Notes under the pieces: model-generated
Database searches by the model: none
Told to the model about the DNA's origin: nothing
What the model saw: the letters and a program-made list of their open reading frames with translations, nothing else
From: Bacteroides sp.
Lineage (GTDB): Bacteria > Bacteroidota > Bacteroidia > Bacteroidales > Muribaculaceae
Reading direction: 5' to 3'
DNA: 64,000 nucleotides
Assembly (NCBI GenBank): GCA_014801815.1
Contig: JAAVDM010000045.1
Span: 1 to 64,000 of the forward strand
Shown here: positions 9,579 through 18,205 of the stretch, piece after piece
Position numbering within the stretch: position 1 is the first letter of the stretch
Layout of the letters: each line of letters starts with the position of its first letter
Made by a program: the position numbers and the translations under genes

Positions 9579-11459
9579 ATGAAAAAGAACGCAATTTTAG
9601 CTTTACTCTTCGCCGAAGTGCTTACGGCCTGTGACACCGAAAACAATCTGCCATCCGGAGAGCTGTCCTGGGGTGGTGATATTCCCGGAATGTCCGGCTC
9701 AGATGATGGTGATATGCCTGATTTTGACACTACTATATATCCTTATCAAGGACAGACGGCAACTGACGCCGATAAGGATATTGTAGGTACTGATGCCGAC
9801 ATCTATTGGGAGGCCAATACTTTCAAGAATAAGGTGACGGTAGCCTATTCAGGAAACAAAGCCACTGTAGAGACCAATAATCAGGATATACGCTATGAGA
9901 TAAACGATGCCCATGTCGTAATCGACATGTTGTCGAATTCCGTGAGCGGCGTTGAGATAAACCTTTCAGGAGCGAGCGACAACGGATCTCTGAAGATTTA
10001 TGGCGAAAAGAAACTGCTGTTGAATCTTAATGGCGTGGAGCTCACTTCAAAGATTGGCCCGGCTATCAACAACCAGTGCAAGAAGCGCATGTTTGTCAAT
10101 CTTAAGGATGGCTCGGTTAATAAACTTACGGATGCCTCCTCCTATTTCAAAGATCCATACTATCTCAATGGCGCGTTGCCTGATGATGAGGACCGCAAGG
10201 GATGTATGTTCAGCGAAAGTAATCTTATATTCAGCGGTCATGGTTCGTTGATTGTGGCCGGTAAAAAGAAACATGGCATAGCATCTGACGGCTACATGTA
10301 TCTCCGCCCCGGCACTACTATCGCTGTGACTGAAGCAGCAAAAAACGCTATCCATATCAAGGGCGACAAAAGTGAGGATATTGGAATAATTATCGTGGGA
10401 GGTCTTATATACACTCTTTCCGAGTCAGAAGCCGGGAAAGGTCTGAAGACTGATTATCATGTTGATATCCGTGGCGGACAGCTCGACCTCAACACCAAAG
10501 GGGCTGCTATCTACGAGGAAGATGAGAATGACACCTCTTCTGCAGCCGGTATCAAGACCGACGGTAATGTAATTATCTCGGGAGGTGATATCTCAATCAA
10601 AAGCACAGGTACGGGCGGTAAAGGTATAAATGCAGACGGCTCGTTCAGCATGACAGGTGGCAAGACTACGGTCGTGACCACCGACGGTAAATTTGTATAC
10701 AATGCGGCTCTTGATCTTGATTCGTCACCGAAAGGGATAAAAGCTGACGGCGACATTACGATTGACGATGGGCAGCTCAACATCATGGTTACGGGTGTCA
10801 GCGATGGCACCGAGGGGCTGGAAAGCAAATCGGAACTGACAATAAACGGGGGTGTCACCTATATTTATGCCTACGATGATGCAATAAACGCCTCTACCGG
10901 TATCACCATAAATGACGGGCGCATATATGCATACGCCGTAAACAATGATGCTATCGACTCCAACGGCTATATGAATCTTAACGGAGGTCTGGTCATAGCT
11001 GCCGGATCGAGCGGCTCTGAGGAATCGTTTGACTGTGAATACAGCAACCGTTTCCTTGTAAACGGAGGCACACTTATCGGAACTGCCGGAAATGCTATGA
11101 ACAAGCCTTCTTCGTCATCGAAACAGCGGGTGGTGATCTACGGCGGTCTATCTCTCAACAAGGGAGATAAAATAGCAGTGCTCGACTCCTCTTCCGAGTC
11201 AATTCTCTGCTATACGATTCCCCGGTCGATGAACAGCATGGTTCTTTTTATCAGTACGCCTGACATTAAAGCGGACGCCACATACAGCATCAGCAAAGGA
11301 GGCACGTTAAGCGATGCAACCGACAGTTGGAACGGTTGGTTTACCGGCGGCAAATGGTCAGGAGGTACAACTATAGGTAATTTCACGAGCAATAGTGTTA
11401 TAACTACAGTCGGAAATACCGGCATGGGTGGCGGCGGTTTCCCCGGTCGTCCCTGGTAA
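9579..11459 (+). CDS. Carbohydrate-binding Cthe_2159-type lipoprotein
   Basis: The first residues, MKKNAILALLFAEVLTACDTE, form a lipoprotein signal with lipobox LTAC. The rest (626 residues) is a repetitive, Gly/Asp-rich beta-helix-like protein with repeated GGxIxI/GIKADGDITIDDG/GKGINADG units. These are characteristic of the Cthe_2159 family (cell-surface polysaccharide-binding, beta-helix). The C terminus ends in GGGGFPGRPW, echoing the Gly-rich insert of the preceding gene, which suggests the two act together. It should be anchored on the cell surface or outer membrane. The start codon lies directly against a copy of the dispersed TAAGTAGCTCTTAAAAA repeat (9555-9578), so the repeat forms its 5' untranslated region. 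A short gap separates it from the nitroreductase downstream. Confidence 0.75.
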   Translation: MKKNAILALLFAEVLTACDTENNLPSGELSWGGDIPGMSGSDDGDMPDFDTTIYPYQGQTATDADKDIVGTDADIYWEANTFKNKVTVAYSGNKATVETNNQDIRYEINDAHVVIDMLSNSVSGVEINLSGASDNGSLKIYGEKKLLLNLNGVELTSKIGPAINNQCKKRMFVNLKDGSVNKLTDASSYFKDPYYLNGALPDDEDRKGCMFSESNLIFSGHGSLIVAGKKKHGIASDGYMYLRPGTTIAVTEAAKNAIHIKGDKSEDIGIIIVGGLIYTLSESEAGKGLKTDYHVDIRGGQLDLNTKGAAIYEEDENDTSSAAGIKTDGNVIISGGDISIKSTGTGGKGINADGSFSMTGGKTTVVTTDGKFVYNAALDLDSSPKGIKADGDITIDDGQLNIMVTGVSDGTEGLESKSELTINGGVTYIYAYDDAINASTGITINDGRIYAYAVNNDAIDSNGYMNLNGGLVIAAGSSGSEESFDCEYSNRFLVNGGTLIGTAGNAMNKPSSSSKQRVVIYGGLSLNKGDKIAVLDSSSESILCYTIPRSMNSMVLFISTPDIKADATYSISKGGTLSDATDSWNGWFTGGKWSGGTTIGNFTSNSVITTVGNTGMGGGGFPGRPW

Positions 11460-11477
11460 TTTAAAAATAGCAGAATT

Positions 11478-12269
11478 ATGGATATTATAGAAGCTATCAA
11501 GGAACGTCGGTCTGTGAGGAGTTTCAACGGAGAGTCTTTGTCGTCCGATGTGGTGAATCGGCTTGTTGAAGATGTAAAAAATTCCACTGATCCGTTCGGA
11601 GGGAAGGTGACAATCCGTCTGAAACAGTTTGATCTTAAGGATGGGTATAAGCCAAGCACTTACGGAATGATAAAGGGCACCACGGATTTTTTCTTGTTGG
11701 GCATAGGTTCTGATGAGGCGTCCGCTTTATCGGCCGGGTTCCGTTTTGAGCGGGTGGTGCTTAAGGCTTGGGAGGCCGGTCTCGGTACTTGCTGGATAGC
11801 CGCGACATTCAAGGGGTCGGATTTTGACCGCAATGAGACATGGCCTGACGGAGAGGAACTGAAGATTATCTGTCCGGTGGGTGTTGCTGCGAAACAGAGT
11901 CTGTTGGAAAAGATGACACGTCTGACATTGGGCAGCAAAAATCGCAAACCTTTTGATACGCTCTTTTTTACTGATGATTTTAAACAGCCGCTCTCACAAA
12001 AAAGTCATTTCGGGGAAGCGCTCGAAATGCTCCGTCTGGCACCGTCTGCTACAAATTCCCAGCCTTGGCGTGCCCTTGTAGCGGGAGATACTGTTCATTT
12101 CTATTACAAGCCCAAGAGTGCGGTTTCTATTCTTGATTGCGGTATCGGTATGTGTCACTTCTATCTCACGGAGGAGTATCAGGGACGTAATGGCAGGTTC
12201 TTTAAGGCTGACTCTGCCGTAACTCCTCCGGAAGACTGGAAATATCTTTACTCTTTCAAGGAGGAATAA
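11478..12269 (+). CDS. Nitroreductase family protein (two-lobed, TM-nitroreductase type)
   Basis: Starts with the typical nitroreductase opening IIEAIKERRSVRSFNG (FMN phosphate contact Arg-Arg-Ser). It contains AWEAGLGTCWIAATF in the middle and a second lobe LRLAPSATNSQPWRALV, which resembles the N-terminal FMN-binding motif of other nitroreductases (SAPTxxNxQPW). The 263-residue length and two FMN-motif segments fit the putative TM nitroreductase group, which may act as a single-chain version of the normal dimer. It lies 18 bp after the lipoprotein gene, so it is probably in the same transcript, with a terminator hairpin at 12323-12362. Substrate unknown. Confidence 0.85.
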   Translation: MDIIEAIKERRSVRSFNGESLSSDVVNRLVEDVKNSTDPFGGKVTIRLKQFDLKDGYKPSTYGMIKGTTDFFLLGIGSDEASALSAGFRFERVVLKAWEAGLGTCWIAATFKGSDFDRNETWPDGEELKIICPVGVAAKQSLLEKMTRLTLGSKNRKPFDTLFFTDDFKQPLSQKSHFGEALEMLRLAPSATNSQPWRALVAGDTVHFYYKPKSAVSILDCGIGMCHFYLTEEYQGRNGRFFKADSAVTPPEDWKYLYSFKEE

Positions 12270-12322
12270 ACGGAATGAAATCATCTTTAAGTCTATAATA
12301 TTGTTCTCACCTTATTAGTTTG

Positions 12323-12362
12323 ACAGAGTGTGTCGGCCATACGATGACCGGCTACACTCTGT
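12323..12362 (+). terminator. Hairpin terminator after the nitroreductase gene
   Basis: Arms 12323-12331 and 12354-12362 are perfect complements, with further GGCC/GGC pairing inside, followed by TTTCTT. Confidence 0.7.
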
Positions 12363-12387
12363 TTCTTGATGTGGAAAGTATATAAAC

Positions 12388-12915
12388 ATGGTTATTTTGA
12401 TTGGTGGTGCCTCTCATACCGGCAAGACAGCTTTGGCTCAACGACTTCTTGAAAGATATAAATATCCGTATCTGAGCATTGACCATCTGAAAATGGGACT
12501 TATCAGAAGCGGCTATACTCATCTGACACCTGAGAGTGACGACAAGAACTTAACGGAGTATCTGTGGCCGGTAGTACGGGAAATGATTAAAACGGCGATT
12601 GAGAATAAGCAAAATCTGATTGTCGAGGGTTGTTATATACCCTTTGATTGGCAAACGGATTTTGAGACCGGCTATCTCTCTGACATCAGATATTTATGTC
12701 TGATATTCAGCGAAGGATATATCCGTTCTCATTTTGAGAGTATTAGGGATTATGCCAATGTAATTGAGTGTAGAATTGATAATTCAGATTATATTTTAAC
12801 TACTGCTCTTCATGATAATGCCTATAATCTTAGTATGTGCAGGAAGTATGGTCTGAATTATGTCCTTATTGAAGATGAGTATAGTATTGACATAAAAACT
12901 TTAGCTCCGGATTGA
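12388..12915 (+). CDS. P-loop kinase-like ATPase (zeta-toxin/adenylate-kinase-like fold)
   Basis: Residues 1-20 contain a Walker A motif (GGASHTGKTALAQ), followed by YLSIDHLKMGLIRSG as in small nucleoside/phosphate kinases and zeta toxin-like proteins. IVEGCYIPFDW is the second strand with an acidic residue. The whole protein is 175 residues, so it is a minimal kinase domain with no separate toxin or antitoxin domain. No antitoxin-sized gene is adjacent, so a toxin-antitoxin role is not supported. Likely a small-molecule kinase of unknown substrate. It has lower GC than its neighbours. Confidence 0.6.
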   Translation: MVILIGGASHTGKTALAQRLLERYKYPYLSIDHLKMGLIRSGYTHLTPESDDKNLTEYLWPVVREMIKTAIENKQNLIVEGCYIPFDWQTDFETGYLSDIRYLCLIFSEGYIRSHFESIRDYANVIECRIDNSDYILTTALHDNAYNLSMCRKYGLNYVLIEDEYSIDIKTLAPD

Positions 12916-13065
12916 TTATAAATTCTCATTAAGATTGAGAGATCGGGAGCTGTTATACTTGCTTGTTATTGAGAGTTTTTTGTGTGTTATAAGGCTCGGT
13001 TTATGAGGATAAATTGAGTTATGACTATGACTTCAGGCACGGATTATACAGTTAGGTTAAGAAAC

Positions 13066-13098
13066 CGGTTATTGTCAACTATTCGATGACAATAACCG
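13066..13098. terminator. Hairpin between convergent genes
   Basis: Perfect 12-bp inverted repeat (13066-13077 with 13087-13098), loop of 9. It lies between the kinase-like gene (+) and the SDR gene (-), directly next to a TAAGTAGCTCTTAAA repeat core (13101-13115). Confidence 0.65.
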
Positions 13099-13100
13099 AT

Positions 13101-13115
13101 TAAGTAGCTCTTAAA
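13101..13115 (+). repeat. Dispersed TAAGTAGCTCTTAAA repeat core
   Basis: A 15-bp copy of the repeat core directly after the 3' end of the SDR gene. The longer copies elsewhere include the hairpin elements at 13919-14113 and 17175-17355. Confidence 0.7.
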
Positions 13116-13119
13116 TGTT

Positions 13120-13896
13120 TCAGTCAAGTGTCTGGACACCGCCACCGTTTACCATAAGAGTCTGGCCACTTACCCATGCGGATATGGGGGCTGCGAAGTA
13201 AAGCACTGCACCGGCAATGTCCGAAACTTCGCCAAGGCGGTGAATCGGAGTATGAGCCAGCATCTTTGATTCAATCTCAGGCGTAAGTACCGTAGCGAGA
13301 GCATGTGTGCGTGTAGCTCCGGGACCGACATTATTGATACGTATTCCCATCGGGCCGTAATCGAAAGCAAGATTAGAGGCGATATGATTAAGGGCGGCTT
13401 TCGATGAACCGTAGATAGCCATATCGGGACTGTTATTGATACTGCTCATTGAAGTGATGTTGATAATACTGCCGTAGCCGGATTTCTGCATGTGCGGTGC
13501 AGCGAGTTTGCACAGCTCCCAAGGAGCAAAGACATTGATTGCATAGATACGTTCTACGTAAGCACGGTCAATCTTGAATGGATTTTCGCGGCCTCCACCG
13601 CCGAGACCTGCATTATTGACAAGTATATTTACGGTGCCGAATGTTTCCACAGCGAAGTCAATAAGATGAGTGAGGTCTTCGCTGTTAAGCACATTACACA
13701 CAACAGCCGTACTTTTACCGCCGGTTGCTTTAATACCGTCGGCTACACTCTGTGCTTTCTCCATTGAAATATCGCTTACCACAACTGCAGCCCCGGCAGC
13801 CGCAAGAATTTCGCATGAAGCCTTACCGATGCCGTCGCCTCCTCCGGTCACGACAGCAACTTTTCCCGTAAGATCAAATAGTGATTCCGTGTTCAT
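13120..13896 (-). CDS. hdhA: Short-chain dehydrogenase, probable 7-alpha-hydroxysteroid dehydrogenase
   Basis: Classical SDR (about 258 residues): cofactor motif TGGGDGIG near residue 20, ILVNNAG in the middle, catalytic Ser in NITSMSS, and the Tyr-x-x-x-Lys pair in YGSSKAA. The D in VVVSDIS after strand 2 favours NAD(H). The C-terminal part, with ITPEIE-like TPEIESKMLAHTPIHRLGE and WVSGQTLMVNGGGVQ, is remarkably close to what I recall of E. coli HdhA, much closer than to the B. fragilis 7-alpha-HSDH. The predicted reaction is NAD-dependent oxidation of the 7-alpha-hydroxyl of bile acids; substrate specificity is inferred. An ATG at 13902 would add two residues. Both flanks carry copies of the hairpin repeat family. 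Confidence 0.7.
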   Translation of the reverse strand: MNTESLFDLTGKVAVVTGGGDGIGKASCEILAAAGAAVVVSDISMEKAQSVADGIKATGGKSTAVVCNVLNSEDLTHLIDFAVETFGTVNILVNNAGLGGGGRENPFKIDRAYVERIYAINVFAPWELCKLAAPHMQKSGYGSIINITSMSSINNSPDMAIYGSSKAALNHIASNLAFDYGPMGIRINNVGPGATRTHALATVLTPEIESKMLAHTPIHRLGEVSDIAGAVLYFAAPISAWVSGQTLMVNGGGVQTLD

Positions 13897-13918
13897 AATC
13901 AATACACTTTAAATTTAA

Positions 13919-14113
13919 AAGTAGCTCTTAAAAATTAAACGATATATGGTTTGAGTTGCAGTTTTTGAATCTTGAACAATAAAACGTGGTTATTTTTGGC
14001 CGCTTCGGACTTGTCACTCAGTCGAATACTGAAGTATTCTCCTTCGTTCCGCGCCCGAATCACCTCAAAAATAACTGCGTTTTATATGTTCTTTAATTTT
14101 TAAGAGCTACTTA
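13919..14113. repeat. Hairpin repeat element, copy A (MITE/REP-like)
   Basis: Bounded by AAGTAGCTCTTAAAAATTAAA (13919-) and its inverted copy ending at 14113 (TTTAATTTTTAAGAGCTACTTA). Inner arms also pair: GAACAATAAAACGTGGTTATTTTTG on the left with its near-complement on the right (14067-14090). The centre contains a small palindrome GAATACTGAAGTATTC. The whole 195-bp element can fold into one long hairpin. It lies 17 bp upstream of hdhA. A closely related copy is at 17175-17355. Confidence 0.8.
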
Positions 14114-14157
14114 CCTAAAACATATCTCTTCTGATAGTGGTTCATACATTTATTTTT

Positions 14158-14276
14158 CTTAAGTAGCTCTTAAAATTTCAGTTACAGTCTTTGAATCTTG
14201 ATATAATAAAACATCAGGGTTCGGACAGATTGTCCGAACCCTGATGTTTTATTATATCAAGATTTCCAGATACTTA
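14158..14276. repeat. Hairpin repeat element, copy B, with a 34-bp perfect stem
   Basis: Opens with TTAAGTAGCTCTTAAAATTT and shares the TTTGAATCTTGATATAATAAAAC segment with copies A and C, but has a different, GC-rich middle. Positions 14194-14227 and 14231-14264 are a perfect 34-bp inverted repeat with a 3-nt loop. The right arm runs into the stop codon of the C10 peptidase gene (14274-14276), so the element doubles as that gene's terminator. Confidence 0.8.
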
Positions 14277-17063
14277 CTTCACAATCTTTATAGTCTTACC
14301 ATTTATACGTATCAGGTAAGTACCTTTTGCGAGATTTGAAATAAAGGTATTGTCAGCGTTCTTCTTAACGAGATAGCCGTTGATTGAGTAAACGTCAGCT
14401 GTACCGGCTTCTCTGATGAGGGCTTCGATACCTGACATGCCGGTTACTGTACATTGAGCCGTCAGATTAGAACCGTCGGTGGTTGTGGCTGTAATTACTG
14501 CTAAACCTACGCTTAGGATAGTTACATTTCCTTCGGCATCAACGGTTGCTATATCCTCGTCCGATGAACTCCAAGCCACAGTCTTGTCAGTGGTGTCATC
14601 GGGCAGTATGGTAGCTGTCAGAGTAACGACAGTACCTGTTTCTGCTTCGATTGACTCTTTGTCAAGAGTTATTGAAGTAGCATAGATAATCTCCGGTTCT
14701 TTCTCAATAACTGTCACGGTGCATGATGCGGTCAGACCGTTGGCGGTTGTGGCGGTGATGATAGCGGTGCCGGGAGCGATAGCGGTTACAACGCCATTGT
14801 CAACAGTGGCGATTTCAGGTGCCGAAGAAGACCAAGTCACAGACTTGTCGGTAGTATTCTCCGGGTCAACGGTAACTGTGAGGATCAGCTCGTCGCCTTC
14901 AAAGAGGTTAGCTTCCGTTACGTCGAGAGTTATACCTTCGGCTTCGATGATCTTCGGCGTTACAGTAATCACACAAGTTGCATATACCGATTCTACCGCC
15001 TGCGATGTAGCTGTAATTATTACCTCACCTTCAGAGAATGCTGTTACCAGACCTTCGGGATCTACATTGGCTATTTCCGGATTAGACGAAGTCCATGTAA
15101 CTGTTTTGTCAGATGCCTCTTCGGGTATAACAGTAGCGGAAAGCTGCAGTGTGGAGTCAATCTCCATGTCGGCTGTAGTCTGACTGAGTATTACTTCCGT
15201 TGGCATAATCGGCTGAACACCGCCTATCCAGAGCGGGAATACCTCGCTGACTTGTTCATCATACATGTCGTAACAAATCAGATCGTAAAGTCCGTCGGGG
15301 AGATTATAAGTAAAGTTAACATAACCGCTGAATACTTCACCCGGAGCAAGCGAGATATTTATTCCGTTATTGGCAATCTGTTCGTTAGTGCCGTGTGTAA
15401 ATACGTTAACAAAGAAAGTCCCGCTGTATTCCACCTCACCAATATTCTCGATAGTGATATCAAATCTTGTAGGTACACCACTGAGTACGGTTGTAGCGGC
15501 AGAGAAATTGGAGACACGGATTTCAGCACGTTCTTCAGGTAGGCCGGATGTTAAAGTGAGATTACCTTCGGCATCAACATTCATATTGAAATAGCCGGAC
15601 ATTGTCAGAGGTACTGAAAGATCCTGCCAGTTACCTTCAGCAGTCCGGAATACAACGTAAGCCTTATAGTTTCCTGCGGGAAGATCGTTGGGAATATAAA
15701 TAGTGAAGCTGCCGAAACCACTGATACTGCCGTTTTGAGCAGCCTTGAAACTTAATTCGCTACCGTTCTGAGATATGTACTCATCTCCTGTTTCGGAAAC
15801 AACTTTAAGATAGAAAGTGGCTGTCAGCTCTTCGGGAGAATAGTTAAATATACCTCCGTTATTGCCGATAGCAATGTTGATTCTGTTTTTATCTATTACA
15901 GTGGCGTTAATTCCGCCGGTGGTGTAGATAGGATACCATACTTCAGAGTTGCCTGTAGGGGGCTGTATACCGCATATTGCAGTCTGAGCGGAATTATAAC
16001 CTCCGGAGAAACCACCTATTCCTACAAGTCCCGGGTCAAGAGCCGAGAGAAGGAACCAGCCGTTGCCGTGACCGCTCCAGCCCCAGTTGATATGATAGTA
16101 TCCGTTTTCGTAACCGTCACACACAAATTCGTGACCTCCTTCGGGTGCCTGACCGCCGTAAATAACGGGGCGTCCTGCCTGAAGTTCAGAGTAGATAGTA
16201 TCTTCCCAGTCGTTAGTATTGTAATATTCCCTTTTTAGGTAACGTATGCCGGTATCGTAATTGAAAAACTCTTTCAGAGCGTATGGTACATATAAGTCTG
16301 ACGCTCCGCTCTCTACAGAAGAGTAATTCATATTGACACTGACACCGCAGGCATACATCAGCCGGGCAACAGCCTGCTGCTGCGCATAGTCGGCGCTACC
16401 GTCATAGACGGGAAGCATATTTTCGTATTCAAAGGTAGTGGCGCCATAGTCGAAACCTAAAGTCGTACCGTTCCAGTAATAGCTGTGGCTACCTTTACCT
16501 GTGACAGGATAATTATGATATTTAATTACCTGTGCCATAGCTGTAGCCACACAACCGGTGACACTTTTTCCGTCAGGGCTCTGAGGACAGTCAAGATTGT
16601 AGGGAGCGTCCTGATCCCAGCGTGTTTCAAGCATTTCGGTTATAGGTGCGCGCTCGGCACGGGGAGCCGCACTGACAGATTGCTGAACAGGCATGTCCTG
16701 AAAGCAGGCAGCTGCTTCGTTTGCATATTGCTGCAACCACCATTTAAGCTCGGGGGAAGCATTGTCAAAGTCGAAAACGCCGTTGTCGGAATATCCGAGC
16801 AAAGCCGGCATACGGTCATCGGCTGAGGCGACAATAAAACCGCTGTTGCCTCTGTTAAAGATAAAAAGAATGTCATCGCCTTCAGCCTTCTCGGTGTGGG
16901 AAAGTGAGAAGGAGGCTTTTCCCGGTAGTTTCCGGCCTACTGCAGAAGTCTCTATACGCTGCAGTGCCTGCTCCGGAGTCAGAGGGGCAGCGTCTGTACT
17001 CAGGCAAGGAGCAAGAAGCAATAACGACCCGCCGATGGCTCTCATGAGGTAATTAGAATTCAT
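14274..17063 (-). CDS. Secreted C10 (streptopain-type) cysteine peptidase with three Ig-like repeats
   Basis: Domain order: signal peptide (residues 1-25, ending …STDAAP), a Spi/C10 inhibitory propeptide (to about 120), then the C10 catalytic domain. The nucleophile is Cys171 in SVTGCVATAMAQ and the catalytic His311 is in GGHEFVCDGY, followed by INWGWSGHGNGWF. After a beta-sandwich linker come three BIG2/Ig-like repeats (each ending in TAT…CTVTV), roughly residues 640-875. The C-terminal 40 residues (SINGYLVKK … KGTYLIRINGKTIKIVK) look like a T9SS-type sorting tail. It is 929 residues long, all catalytic residues are present, and it should be exported and activated by propeptide removal. It probably degrades host or dietary proteins. 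Flanked by copies of the same repeat family (14158-14276 and 17175-17355). A -7-like TAGATTTG lies on the minus strand at 17071-17078, very close to the start. Confidence 0.92.
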   Translation of the reverse strand: MNSNYLMRAIGGSLLLLAPCLSTDAAPLTPEQALQRIETSAVGRKLPGKASFSLSHTEKAEGDDILFIFNRGNSGFIVASADDRMPALLGYSDNGVFDFDNASPELKWWLQQYANEAAACFQDMPVQQSVSAAPRAERAPITEMLETRWDQDAPYNLDCPQSPDGKSVTGCVATAMAQVIKYHNYPVTGKGSHSYYWNGTTLGFDYGATTFEYENMLPVYDGSADYAQQQAVARLMYACGVSVNMNYSSVESGASDLYVPYALKEFFNYDTGIRYLKREYYNTNDWEDTIYSELQAGRPVIYGGQAPEGGHEFVCDGYENGYYHINWGWSGHGNGWFLLSALDPGLVGIGGFSGGYNSAQTAICGIQPPTGNSEVWYPIYTTGGINATVIDKNRINIAIGNNGGIFNYSPEELTATFYLKVVSETGDEYISQNGSELSFKAAQNGSISGFGSFTIYIPNDLPAGNYKAYVVFRTAEGNWQDLSVPLTMSGYFNMNVDAEGNLTLTSGLPEERAEIRVSNFSAATTVLSGVPTRFDITIENIGEVEYSGTFFVNVFTHGTNEQIANNGINISLAPGEVFSGYVNFTYNLPDGLYDLICYDMYDEQVSEVFPLWIGGVQPIMPTEVILSQTTADMEIDSTLQLSATVIPEEASDKTVTWTSSNPEIANVDPEGLVTAFSEGEVIITATSQAVESVYATCVITVTPKIIEAEGITLDVTEANLFEGDELILTVTVDPENTTDKSVTWSSSAPEIATVDNGVVTAIAPGTAIITATTANGLTASCTVTVIEKEPEIIYATSITLDKESIEAETGTVVTLTATILPDDTTDKTVAWSSSDEDIATVDAEGNVTILSVGLAVITATTTDGSNLTAQCTVTGMSGIEALIREAGTADVYSINGYLVKKNADNTFISNLAKGTYLIRINGKTIKIVK

Positions 17064-17174
17064 ACTATGGCAAATCTATAGTTAATAATAAAAAAGTAGA
17101 ATAAGGTATAAACGTATGTAAATATATTTTAGTATATTTTCAGATTTAAAATATTTTTATCTAAATTTGTAAGT

Positions 17175-17355
17175 TAAGTAGCTCTTAAAAATTAAACGAT
17201 ACATGTTTTCAGGTAAAGTCTTTGAATCTTCAACAATAAAACTTGTTATTTCGGGTTGCTGCGGACTTGTCACTCAGTCGAATACTGGATCGCGTCCGAA
17301 TCGCCTTAAAAATAACTGTGTTTTATATATTCATTAGTTTCTAAGGGCTGCTTAT
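17175..17355. repeat. Hairpin repeat element, copy C
   Basis: Starts TAAGTAGCTCTTAAAAATTAAACGATA and ends in a degenerate inverted copy (17341-17354). The internal segment GCGGACTTGTCACTCAGTCG and the AAAATAACTG.GTTTTATAT arm match copy A at 13919-14113, but about 20 bp of the centre is missing. It lies 18 bp upstream of the outer-membrane protein gene and just upstream of the C10 peptidase start on the other strand. Confidence 0.8.
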
Positions 17356-17373
17356 ATTTCAAGTTATAAATCT

Positions 17374-18162
17374 ATGAGAATACTATTAAAGAAAGTCATT
17401 ACTATATTTTTCAGTTTGGCCGGTCTGCTGTTTGTGCCCTCTAAGAGTTATGCTGAAAGTAATTTTAACTTTATCATGTACGGAGGAGCAAACAATTTCT
17501 GGAGTAATACGCTCTTTCAGTTTCCCGCTTCATTAATCAGTAACATTACGACAATGTTGATTAGTGATGAACCCTACTTGGGCGGTTCTTATCGCTACGA
17601 AATCTTTACTATAAAAGAGGCGGGTAATAAAGTCCCTATGTACAGAGGCAGATTTTTCGGTTTCAGAGCCAAAGACCTTTTCAGTGACATTCAATATGGT
17701 CTTAAACTCGGCTGGTCACCTGAATATTTTCCAATAAGTATGTATGCTTCCTGTGCTTATCAGTTTCGTAGATTTGAAGCGGAATTCACAGCTACCGGAC
17801 ATCAGAAATACAAGCTGAACAGTATCCGTCCGGGAGTAGGGCTTCGCATCACACCATTGATACATCGGGTGGAAGACGACAGCTGGAGTCCTCTTGTAGA
17901 GGCGGGTATCAGTTATAATTATTATTTTAATGTTAAAGGTGCTTATGATAACAATAAGGATCAATTTAATAATGGTCTGATATCTACATTTGCAATCGGT
18001 GTACGTGATGCTAATGTATCTCTTACCGGTGGTGTTGAGATAGAACACAAGAACCTCTTTAACAGAAATTTTTCGCCTGATAACGGTTTGACCTTTCCAT
18101 ACGCTGAGGTAAAGACAAAAAGTATTACTATATTCGTTTCATTTACTCATGAATTCCATTGA
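17374..18162 (+). CDS. Outer-membrane beta-barrel protein, function unknown
   Basis: 262 residues. Signal peptide MRILLKKVITIFFSLAGLLF … SYAE, then alternating aromatic/polar strands (FNFIMYGGANNF, GLKLGWSPEYF, ISYNYYFNV), ending in aromatic VSFTHEFH, as expected for a beta-barrel whose last strand is recognised by the BAM complex. No specific family recognised. It is transcribed divergently from the C10 peptidase and separated from it only by repeat element C. Confidence 0.6.
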   Translation: MRILLKKVITIFFSLAGLLFVPSKSYAESNFNFIMYGGANNFWSNTLFQFPASLISNITTMLISDEPYLGGSYRYEIFTIKEAGNKVPMYRGRFFGFRAKDLFSDIQYGLKLGWSPEYFPISMYASCAYQFRRFEAEFTATGHQKYKLNSIRPGVGLRITPLIHRVEDDSWSPLVEAGISYNYYFNVKGAYDNNKDQFNNGLISTFAIGVRDANVSLTGGVEIEHKNLFNRNFSPDNGLTFPYAEVKTKSITIFVSFTHEFH

Positions 18163-18205
18163 CAGGTAGGTTATTGTAGGAAATATTCTTCCTGCACAGG
18201 TACGG

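Noticed and set aside
12388-12915. Zeta-type toxin of a toxin-antitoxin pair
   Set aside because: The kinase-like fold fits, but no antitoxin-sized partner lies next to it.
14158-14276. Copy B as a simple terminator only
   Set aside because: It shares its outer arms and the TTTGAATCTTGA…AATAAAAC segment with copies A and C, so it is better described as a member of the repeat family that also ends the peptidase transcript.
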